Part shown: positions 1 through 4,372 of the stretch, one piece after another
Numbering within the stretch: the first letter of the stretch is position 1
Layout: each line of letters opens with the position of its first letter
From: UBA920 sp038257015
GTDB lineage: Bacteria > Patescibacteriota > Doudnabacteria > UBA920
Length of the DNA: 7,410 bases
Direction: 5' to 3'
Assembly (NCBI GenBank): GCA_038257015.1
Contig: JBBSJS010000040.1
Location: 1-7,410 of the forward strand
Made by a program: the position numbers and the translations under genes
Notes under the pieces: model-generated
Databases searched by the model: none
What the model was told of the DNA's origin: nothing
The model's input: the letters and a program-made list of their open reading frames with translations, nothing else

Positions 1-881
1 AACGCACACAAGTCGCGTCCCACATAAGCAATTTTGTCCGCGATGTCCAAAACTTGTCCTAAGGTTCCTCGGTTAAGAATAATCTGAGGCAAAAGTTTTG
101 AGGCATTGCGCGGTGCTTCCGGTAATTGTTTCCAATCGATGCGCGACATCAGTTCTGGATAGTGAAGGTCTTCGTCGAAGGCTTTCTGGTCTACCCATTT
201 AATGCTGTCACCACCGGCGGGAGTGAGTGTGTCGTGAGTGAGGCAAGCAATGTCGCTTAAGACATGTTCGCTTTCACTGCGTTTGTTGTTGGCTAAGATA
301 AGTTTCGCCGCAGCGCGAACATCCAAAGAATGAACGAAACGGTTGTGAGGAAAATCACGCACCAAAACTTCCGGCTCACTTGAGTGAATGGTGGGGTAGT
401 GCAGATAACCCAACTGCTTGATATCTTGTAATCGGTAAAGATCGAACAAGTTGGCAATTCGTTGAGTAAATTCATCTGAAACCACAATGTAACCAAAACC
501 GCTGAAGGGTAGGGAAGGTAAGATAACGAACGGATCGAGTTCTTCGCTACTGATAAAATATTGGTTGCGAAGAAATCGGCGATTTTTTTCTGGGAGTCTG
601 CCCATCCAGTTTGGTTCGCCTTTGTTGCTCATACGAAAAATATCGTATTCATTTTTTAACATCATCAAACTGAGAGCGTTTCCAGCGCCAGCTAAAATCC
701 CACCAAGCTTGGTTGCGTGAATAACTTGCGACATCCACGGTTGCCATTTAAGTTCGGCGGTGTCCATTGCTATCGGGTCCCAGTAATCCAAGGAACCAAA
801 ATAGCGCACATCACCAAGTTCTATGTAATTGGGACTGTGCCTGAGCTTCGCCCGGTCGATCCGTCTAAAAATTCGGCTCAT
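1..881 (-). CDS. HD-domain phosphohydrolase, SAMHD1/dGTPase-like (3' part missing)
   Basis: The frame opens at ATG 879-881 and is still open at the left edge after 293 codons, so the C-terminus is missing. An AGGAGG site (890-895) lies 8 nt before the ATG and fixes the start. Residues 160-200 read like the SAMHD1-type pattern: a Tyr-Arg-Leu-(x)n-Lys-Gln-Leu-Gly-Tyr stretch, then HNRFVHSLDV with H184 as the likely first metal ligand. THDTLTPAGGD supplies the H216-D217 pair, and DIADKIAY supplies the final aspartate, D282. The H...HD...D set is therefore complete. Family members hydrolyse phosphoesters, often dNTPs or other nucleotides, in the cytoplasm. The substrate cannot be told here. The first 150 residues are not recognised; they are rich in Trp and Tyr and may be a family-specific N-terminal region. 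The usual HDxGH glycine-histidine is replaced by Thr-Leu-Thr. The gene points away from the ribosomal locus and has its own likely promoter, so no functional link is implied. Confidence 0.8.
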   Translation of the reverse strand, partial: MSRIFRRIDRAKLRHSPNYIELGDVRYFGSLDYWDPIAMDTAELKWQPWMSQVIHATKLGGILAGAGNALSLMMLKNEYDIFRMSNKGEPNWMGRLPEKNRRFLRNQYFISSEELDPFVILPSLPFSGFGYIVVSDEFTQRIANLFDLYRLQDIKQLGYLHYPTIHSSEPEVLVRDFPHNRFVHSLDVRAAAKLILANNKRSESEHVLSDIACLTHDTLTPAGGDSIKWVDQKAFDEDLHYPELMSRIDWKQLPEAPRNASKLLPQIILNRGTLGQVLDIADKIAYVGRDLCA

Positions 882-924
882 ATTTAGTTCCTCCTGATTT
901 GTATTTTCCAAAGTACAACGGCTT

Positions 925-953
925 ATTCTGCCATGAAAGCTAGTTTTTGTAAA
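925..953 (-). promoter_or_regulatory. possible promoter of the HD-domain gene
   Basis: Read on the minus strand, TTTACA (948-953) and CAGAAT (925-930) are separated by exactly 17 nt, matching 9 of 12 consensus bases. The start point would be near 918, giving a 5' UTR of about 37 nt that includes the AGGAGG site. It begins inside the T-tract of the preceding terminator, as expected for a separate unit. The -10 box is weak, so this is tentative. Confidence 0.4.
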
Positions 954-983
954 TAAAACAAAAAAGAGCTGGTCAGGCTCTTT
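949..983 (-). terminator. intrinsic terminator of the small membrane-protein gene
   Basis: On the minus strand AAAGAGC (977-983) pairs perfectly with GCTCTTT (963-969) around a 7-nt loop. The T-rich tail continues through 949-962, with six T directly at the stem base followed by GTTTTATT. It lies 24 nt after the stop codon of the gene at 1008-1328. On the plus strand there is no T-tract beyond the stem, so it works in one direction only. Confidence 0.8.
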
Positions 984-1007
984 ATAGAAACTTTACGACC
1001 TCTTTAT

Positions 1008-1328
1008 TTATAACTTGCGCATTAATGAGTTTACTCCCACCATAGTGGTTATGGTAATTATACCGAAACCAACAATGGCGAGGAATGACTCTGTAATGTT
1101 TCCTTGTTGCCAGTTTATAATTCCTCCGATCGCCATGTAAGCGATCAGGGTAAGAATGTAGACAACGAGCGATTTCCGACCAAAGCCTTTTAAAGACTTT
1201 GTTTCCGAAAGCACCAGTAATCCTATGAATAGAATTGATGCGATGGCAACAAGTGCCAAAAAAGCAACAAAGACTATGGAACCAGCGGTAACCGCCCAAT
1301 CAAAAGCAACACTAAATAAATTTTCCAC
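1008..1328 (-). CDS. small three-helix membrane protein, unknown function
   Basis: I do not recognise this 106-residue protein. The start is taken as GTG 1326-1328 because GGAGG (1337-1341) lies 8 nt before it. The longer reading from ATG 1376 would begin inside the -10 box of the gene's own promoter. Three hydrophobic segments are visible, at about residues 12-40, 53-71 and 81-99. The loop between the first two carries K44, K47, R51 and K52, and the C-terminus ends Arg-Lys-Leu. By the positive-inside rule this suggests N-terminus out, C-terminus in. The second loop, NWQQGNITES, would face outside. No cleavable signal peptide, cysteine or catalytic motif is seen. Size and layout loosely resemble VirB2/TrbC-type pilins or holin-like proteins, but no specific motif supports either. 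It has a strong promoter and its own terminator, so it is probably monocistronic and well expressed. Confidence 0.72.
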   Translation of the reverse strand: MENLFSVAFDWAVTAGSIVFVAFLALVAIASILFIGLLVLSETKSLKGFGRKSLVVYILTLIAYMAIGGIINWQQGNITESFLAIVGFGIITITTMVGVNSLMRKL

Positions 1329-1336
1329 TATAATTT

Positions 1337-1341
1337 CCTCC
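1337..1341 (-). promoter_or_regulatory. Shine-Dalgarno site that decides a GTG start
   Basis: GGAGG on the minus strand, 8 nt upstream of GTG 1326-1328. No ATG lies at a suitable distance, so this site argues for the GTG start of the membrane-protein gene. Confidence 0.75.
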
Positions 1342-1366
1342 GAAATGTTTTTATTATTACCTACAT

Positions 1367-1395
1367 ATAATACCACATTTTTGGACTTTTGTCAA
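1367..1395 (-). promoter_or_regulatory. strong sigma-70-type promoter, leftward
   Basis: On the minus strand a perfect TTGACA (1390-1395) is followed after exactly 17 nt by TATTAT (1367-1372). A TG one base before the -10 box makes it an extended -10 promoter. Transcription would start near 1360, 32 nt before the GTG start of the membrane-protein gene. Confidence 0.85.
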
Positions 1396-1413
1396 TTCTT
1401 GCAAAAAAGTCCA
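1382..1413. repeat. inverted repeat over the leftward -35 box, possible operator
   Basis: TGGACTTTT (1382-1390) and AAAAGTCCA (1405-1413) are perfect 9-bp inverted copies separated by 14 nt, with arm centres 23 bp apart (about two helical turns). The left arm abuts the -35 box and shares one base with it. The right arm ends 18 bp short of the rightward -35 box. Dyads of this size at a promoter often bind a dimeric regulator; no regulator gene is present in the window. Confidence 0.45.
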
Positions 1414-1431
1414 GTTTTTCTTGAAAAACAT

Positions 1432-1460
1432 TTGACATAAACGAGGTAATAATCTAAAAT
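1432..1460 (+). promoter_or_regulatory. main promoter of the S10 locus
   Basis: A perfect TTGACA (1432-1437) is followed after exactly 17 nt by TAAAAT (1455-1460). An A/T-rich block just upstream (1415-1430, T5 then A5) could act as an UP element. Transcription would start near 1467, leaving a leader of about 107 nt before rpsJ. Confidence 0.85.
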
Positions 1461-1467
1461 ACTTTGG

Positions 1468-1537
1468 TATAGCTAATCACTTGTGAACTAGCTATATTAA
1501 AGACTGTTAAAAAAGGTTTATATAAGCCTAAAAACAG
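1468..1537 (+). promoter_or_regulatory. structured 5' leader of rpsJ (two hairpins)
   Basis: Hairpin 1: TATAGCTA (1468-1475) pairs with TAGCTATA (1489-1496), with an inner TCA/TGA stem closing a CTTG loop. It sits at the predicted 5' end of the mRNA. Hairpin 2: CTGTT (1504-1508) pairs with AACAG (1533-1537). A-rich internal loops then lead to AGGTT/AGCCT (1514-1518 with 1525-1529, one G-U pair). There is no T-tract, so this is not an intrinsic attenuator. In E. coli the S10 leader is where L4 controls the operon; I cannot show that this leader does the same. It could equally stabilise the 5' end. Confidence 0.5.
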
Positions 1538-1573
1538 CAATTTAACTCTTAACAACTCGTTACACCTCACATC

Positions 1574-1897
1574 ATGGAAAAGGTTGAAAACAAGCCGAAA
1601 ATCCGTATCAAAATCCGCGCTTACGATCATAAGTTAATTGATCAAAGCTCTAAGCAGATTGTTGACACAGCAAAACGCACTGGTGCTACTATTTCTGGCC
1701 CTGTTCCTTTGCCAACGGAAAAAAAGAAGTACACAGTGCTTCGTTCTACTTTCGTGCACAAAGACAGCCGCGAACAGTTTGAGATGAGAGTCCACAAGCG
1801 CATGATTGATATTTTGGAACCAACTCCAAAAACTATCGACTCGCTAACAAACTTGAATCTTCCAGCTGGCGTAGATGTTGAGATTAAAATGAGTTAA
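1574..1897 (+). CDS. rpsJ: 30S ribosomal protein S10 (uS10)
   Basis: 107 residues, close to the usual 102-105. The family core is easy to read: KIRIKIRAYDHKLIDQSS, then AKRTGATISGPVPLPTEKK, then MIDILEPTPKTIDSL and the closing AGVDVEIKM. S10 is in the head of the 30S subunit near the A site. In E. coli it also acts with NusB as NusE in antitermination, through the N-terminal part kept here. The start has an eight-residue charged N-terminal extension. No Shine-Dalgarno sequence precedes the ATG; the upstream bases even include CACCTC, which resembles the anti-SD. The gene ends in a double TAA. It is the first gene behind the main promoter, but a terminator follows 122 nt later, so part of the transcription should produce an rpsJ-only message. 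Confidence 0.97.
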   Translation: MEKVENKPKIRIKIRAYDHKLIDQSSKQIVDTAKRTGATISGPVPLPTEKKKYTVLRSTFVHKDSREQFEMRVHKRMIDILEPTPKTIDSLTNLNLPAGVDVEIKMS

Positions 1898-1899
1898 TA

Positions 1900-2007
1900 A
1901 ATAGTATGAGTAAGTTCTGCAAATTTTAGCCTAAACAGCTAGATTTACAGAAAACTATTCGTCAAATATAAACGAGCATCGTTTGCGTTCGCGCAGATTT
2001 AGATGAC
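1900..2007 (+). promoter_or_regulatory. folded RNA region downstream of rpsJ
   Basis: Domain 1 is closed by AATAGT (1900-1905) with ACTATT (1954-1959). It encloses a hairpin built from CTG/CAG, AAAT/ATTT and TAGC/GCTA (1917-1950, loop 1931-1937). Domain 2 is closed by GTCA (1961-1964) with TGAC (2004-2007) and AAT with ATT. It holds two hairpins: AAACGA-GCA-TCGTTT (1970-1984) and TGCG-TTCG-CGCA (1984-1995). This gives a three-way-junction-like layout, and a terminator hairpin follows 11 nt later. I recognise no known RNA family. It could be a 3' UTR fold, a small RNA or an attenuator leader. Confidence 0.4.
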
Positions 2008-2018
2008 AGTTTTATATT

Positions 2019-2040
2019 GTGGCGAGAAGCCACTTTTTTT
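2019..2040 (+). terminator. intrinsic terminator between rpsJ and rplC
   Basis: GTGGC (2019-2023) pairs perfectly with GCCAC (2029-2033) around the loop GAGAA, followed at once by seven T (2034-2040). The form is classical, although five base pairs is short. It is unusual inside an S10 operon and could be a full stop or a regulated attenuator. Confidence 0.75.
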
Positions 2041-2049
2041 ATTACCAAT

Positions 2050-2079
2050 TTGAGACTTTGTTTCTGGTTAACTTCTAAA
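2050..2079 (+). promoter_or_regulatory. possible second promoter, for rplC onward
   Basis: TTGAGA (2050-2055, five of six bases) and TCTAAA (2074-2079, four of six) are 18 nt apart, just after the terminator. Transcription would start near 2086, about 93 nt before rplC. The match is moderate and could be chance in AT-rich DNA, but a promoter here is what the terminator would require. Confidence 0.35.
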
Positions 2080-2130
2080 AGAATTTAGTCAAAAACTCAG
2101 CCTCAGCGCTGACCTAATTAAGCTACCCAA

Positions 2131-2158
2131 GTTTATAGCTACTAATATAGTTGTAAAC
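2131..2158 (+). promoter_or_regulatory. hairpin in the rplC leader
   Basis: GTTTATAGCTA (2131-2141) pairs with TAGTTGTAAAC (2148-2158) over 11 positions with two G-U pairs, around a six-base loop. It ends 20 nt before the rplC ATG. A small palindrome, TCAGCGCTGA (2103-2112), lies upstream. It may control access to the rplC start or protect the mRNA. Confidence 0.45.
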
Positions 2159-2178
2159 CTCTAGGAAACAGTAAAGAT

Positions 2179-2847
2179 ATGAACTTCATCGTAGGGAAAA
2201 AACTCAATATGACTCAGTACTTTGCCGAAAATGGCGAAGTAATGCCGGTCACAGTAATCAAAGCGCCTAGCGTTTTAGTTACTCAAGTTAAGAAAACTGA
2301 TACTAAAGATGGCTACAACGCCGTTCAAATCGGTTACTCACCAGCAACTCACGGCAGTCGTCGTGAAAACAAGCCAAAACTAGGTCACTCTAAGAAATTA
2401 GGAACATTTGGTGGATTCATAGAGTTCCGCGTTGACGACTCAGCTTCATATGAAGTTGGTCAAAAAATTGATTTAAGTTCTTTCCAAGTCGGAGATTTCG
2501 TTGATTGTGTTGGAACTATGAAAGGCCGAGGTTTTGCCGGAGCTATGAAACGTCACGGTTTCGCCGGATTCCCTATGAGTCATGGTCACAACCGTCCACG
2601 TAGCGTAGGTTCTATCGGTTCTCGTTATCCGCAACACGTTAACAAAGGCCGCCGTATGGCTGGCCACATGGGAAACTCCACAGTTACAGTAAAAAACCTT
2701 CAAGTTGTTGATGTTGATACTACTAAAGGACTAATCATGGTCAAAGGCGCAGTTCCAGGTGCAAATGGCGGTATGATTCAAATCAAATCCACCGGTGTAA
2801 ACAAACCATTAGTTAAGCCAGTAGTCGAAACCAAGAAGAAGAAATAA
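2179..2847 (+). CDS. rplC: 50S ribosomal protein L3 (uL3)
   Basis: 222 residues, slightly longer than the E. coli protein (209) because of a Lys-rich tail. The start MNFIVGKKLNMTQYF fits the family. The long central loop that reaches toward the peptidyl-transferase centre is clear: MKRHGFAGFPMSHG (123-136), VGSIGSRYPQHVNKGRRMAG (143-162) and the GHMGN that follows. VKGAVPGANGG (188-198) is the usual late motif. L3 is an early assembly protein of the 50S subunit. H163 occupies the position of the glutamine that PrmB methylates in E. coli (AGQMGN becomes AGHMGN), so that modification is not expected. The nearest SD-like sequence, AGGA at 2163-2166, lies 12 nt from the ATG, which is too far to be a good site. 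The gene ends TAA-TAG. Confidence 0.97.
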   Translation: MNFIVGKKLNMTQYFAENGEVMPVTVIKAPSVLVTQVKKTDTKDGYNAVQIGYSPATHGSRRENKPKLGHSKKLGTFGGFIEFRVDDSASYEVGQKIDLSSFQVGDFVDCVGTMKGRGFAGAMKRHGFAGFPMSHGHNRPRSVGSIGSRYPQHVNKGRRMAGHMGNSTVTVKNLQVVDVDTTKGLIMVKGAVPGANGGMIQIKSTGVNKPLVKPVVETKKKK

Positions 2848-2879
2848 TAGAGTTTCCACTTTTGGTGAATTTCTTTGTT

Positions 2880-2939
2880 AAACTGAGCAAATTTTGTTCG
2901 CCGTAGTCATGGCTACGCCTCACAAAATTTGCCCAGTTT
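2880..2939 (+). repeat. long interrupted hairpin between rplC and rplD
   Basis: Outer stem AAACTG/CAGTTT (2880-2885 with 2934-2939). One mismatched position follows, then an 11-bp perfect stem GCAAATTTTGT/ACAAAATTTGC (2887-2897 with 2922-2932), a 4-by-4 internal loop, and an inner stem CGTAG/CTACG (2902-2906 with 2913-2917) around TCATGG. There are 22 base pairs in a 60-nt element. No T-tract follows, so it is not a typical terminator. It could be an RNase III-type processing site or a REP/MITE-like palindrome. Confidence 0.65.
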
Positions 2940-3022
2940 GCCTCGAACTGCACTCAAAAACTGAAAACCCTTGAATATAAAAGACGTTTCTCAATATCTA
3001 GCAAAGTTTATATAACTTATTT

Positions 3023-3751
3023 ATGAAAATTTCCGTTTACAATCAGAATGCTGAAGTAATAGAAGAGTTGGAACTTAACCCGAAAGTATTCGGAGTAAAA
3101 GCCAGCATTCACTTACTAGCAGAAGCTGTTCGCATCCAAGATGCTAACGCCCGCAAAGGTTTGGCTCACACCAAAACTCGTGGCGAAGTATCTGGTGGTG
3201 GTAAAAAGCCATGGAAGCAAAAAGGTACCGGTCGCGCTCGCGCTGGTTCTACTCGTAGCCCTATCTGGCGCCACGGTGGAGTAACCTTCGGACCTCGTAG
3301 CGATCGCAACTGGAGTTTGAAGATTAACAAAAAAGCCAAAACTAAAGCTTTGTTTATGTCTCTATCAGACAAAGCTAAAGATGGTAAATTGCTAATCCTC
3401 GACGCAGTTTCACTTGATACCCCAAAAACTAAACAGTTCTTGCAAGTCTGGAACAATCTAGACAGCAAACTAAAAGTTATGGGCAAGAAGCAATTACTAG
3501 TTATGCCGAGAAAAGATGATTCCTTGGTTCGCGCATCTCGCAACATCCAAAGCATCAACTCTGTTCTAGCAACCAGCTTAAACCTAAAAGATGTATTAAA
3601 AGCTGATTCTCTGGTATTGTTGAAAGCAAGTTTGCCAGTCATCGAGAAAACTTATTTGAAAGATGACGGCAAGAAGCCAGCTCCTAAAAAAGCTGCAACT
3701 AAAGCTCCAGCTAAAGCAGTCGCTAAAAAAACTGCAACCAAGGCCGAGTAA
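3023..3751 (+). CDS. rplD: 50S ribosomal protein L4 (uL4) with Lys/Ala tail
   Basis: 242 residues against about 200 in E. coli. The extended loop that lines the exit tunnel is conserved at residues 51-91: KTRGEVSGGGKKPWKQKGTG followed by RARAGS, SPIWRHGG and VTFGP. The C-terminal globular part includes LLILDAVSLDTPKTK (123-137) and ends near residue 214. The remainder, about 28 residues, is a low-complexity tail of Lys, Ala, Pro and Thr. L4 binds 23S rRNA early in assembly. In E. coli it is also the repressor of its own operon, which makes the structured leaders in this window worth attention. No Shine-Dalgarno sequence is visible; the bases before ATG are A/T only apart from one C in the last 15. 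The stop is TAA, followed in frame by TAG. Confidence 0.97.
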   Translation: MKISVYNQNAEVIEELELNPKVFGVKASIHLLAEAVRIQDANARKGLAHTKTRGEVSGGGKKPWKQKGTGRARAGSTRSPIWRHGGVTFGPRSDRNWSLKINKKAKTKALFMSLSDKAKDGKLLILDAVSLDTPKTKQFLQVWNNLDSKLKVMGKKQLLVMPRKDDSLVRASRNIQSINSVLATSLNLKDVLKADSLVLLKASLPVIEKTYLKDDGKKPAPKKAATKAPAKAVAKKTATKAE

Positions 3752-3793
3752 TAGTTACAAGATTTATAGACTAATAGAAATTATTTAACCCTT

Positions 3794-4159
3794 ATGGCAA
3801 TTCTTTCCAGAAAAATTGATACTGACACTCCTGCTGATGCAACTGCAGTTGTTTTAGACGCACCTTTCACTGCCAAAACTACAGCTGGTTTAGTTGTTCC
3901 GCGTTTGTCCGAAAAAGCTGGCGCGATGGACAAGTTAAACAAGTATGTTTTTACAGTTCACGGTAAGATGAACAAGGTTGAATTAAAGAAGATTGTAGAA
4001 AAGCAGTATGGTATCAAAATTGCACGAGTTAATATGGTCTCTGTAAAAGGTAAGCCTCGCCGTTTGGGAATTCGCACTGGTCGCACTTCCAACTACAAGA
4101 AAGCAATTGTTACAATTACTCCGGACAGCAAGAAAATTAATTTCGTAGAACCAAGTTAA
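3794..4159 (+). CDS. rplW: 50S ribosomal protein L23 (uL23) with N-terminal extension
   Basis: 121 residues against 100 in E. coli. The family core starts at about residue 34 with VPRLSEKAGAMDKLNKYVF, matching the usual P-x-(V/L/I)-(S/T)-E-K-A opening. E40 corresponds to the glutamate used for trigger-factor docking at the tunnel exit in E. coli (E18). The rRNA-binding segment VNMVSVKGKPRRLGIRTGR (79-97) and the SNYKKAIVTI strand follow. About 22 extra N-terminal residues, acidic and Ala/Thr-rich, precede the core. No later Met could give a complete core, so the start at 3794 stands. The gene lies 42 nt after rplD with no structure in the gap and no Shine-Dalgarno sequence. It belongs to the rplC-rplD-rplW unit, and a strong hairpin follows its stop. 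Confidence 0.96.
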   Translation: MAILSRKIDTDTPADATAVVLDAPFTAKTTAGLVVPRLSEKAGAMDKLNKYVFTVHGKMNKVELKKIVEKQYGIKIARVNMVSVKGKPRRLGIRTGRTSNYKKAIVTITPDSKKINFVEPS

Positions 4160-4168
4160 GCTTCGAGA

Positions 4169-4223
4169 GTTGATAGCAAGAAGTAGAATGTAGAATCTCT
4201 CTATTTTACTTCTTGCTATCAAT
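4169..4223 (+). repeat. long near-perfect hairpin between rplW and rplB
   Basis: TTGATAGCAAGAAGTA (4170-4185) pairs perfectly with TACTTCTTGCTATCAA (4207-4222). The stem extends inward through G-U, AAT/ATT and another G-U (to 4190 and 4202) and outward by one more G-U. That is about 21-22 base pairs with an 11-nt loop. No T-tract follows, so it is not a standard terminator. Such a stem in mRNA is a likely target for a double-strand RNase and would separate the rplW and rplB message segments. Confidence 0.75.
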
Positions 4224-4250
4224 AGCACTAATTTATTATAAATAGACTCT

Positions 4251-4353
4251 GAGCTGTCGGGCTTTGCCCGCAGCGAGGAAACCCTCTGGAAAGGGGAGGC
4301 AGCGAACCCGCTTGCGGGTGAGTGTTGGAAGGGGAAAACCCTTTCCGGGTTTT
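4251..4353 (+). promoter_or_regulatory. GC-rich structured block before rplB
   Basis: By hand count 4251-4350 is about 63% G+C, well above the surrounding DNA. Hairpins are GCTG-CGGGC-TTT-GCCCG-CAGC (4253-4274, one bulged T), ACCCG-CTTG-CGGGT (4306-4319) and GGAAGGGG-AAAA-CCCTTTCC (4327-4346, one G-U pair). The last competes with AAAACCC-TTTCC-GGGTTTT (4335-4353), which cannot form at the same time. The word GCAGCGA occurs twice (4270-4276 and 4299-4305), each time followed by a CCC...GGG pair and GAG, which gives a tandem-repeat look. It may be an inserted repeat or an RNA switch controlling rplB. Confidence 0.5.
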
Positions 4354-4372
4354 ACCCTCCAAAATCAATTAT

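Noticed and set aside
982..1299. 105-residue minus-strand frame overlapping the membrane protein
   Set aside because: It is out of frame with the SD-supported gene, rich in Cys, His and Arg, and runs into the terminator hairpin.
1329..1376. ATG at 1376 as the start of the minus-strand membrane protein, adding 16 residues
   Set aside because: This ATG and the next codons lie within and just after the -10 box and before the predicted transcript start, while GGAGG sits correctly in front of GTG 1328.
1516..3015. Shared decamer GTTTATATAA in the rpsJ leader (1516-1525) and before rplD (3006-3015)
   Set aside because: It is only ten A/T-rich bases in two different contexts (one in a hairpin, one not), so chance is likely.
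2971..3022. TTGAAT and TATATA-like boxes as a promoter for rplD
   Set aside because: No -10 box occurs at 16-18 nt from TTGAAT, and TATATA sits too close to the ATG with no -35 partner.
3166..3642. 158-residue minus-strand open frame inside rplD
   Set aside because: It lies opposite a strongly conserved L4 coding region, and its translation is Arg/Ser/Leu-rich with no domain. It is a shadow of rplD.
4322..4372. In-frame GTG that would extend L2 by 17 residues
   Set aside because: L2 proteins begin close to MAVKLYKPTTPGRR. The added residues come from the hairpin region.
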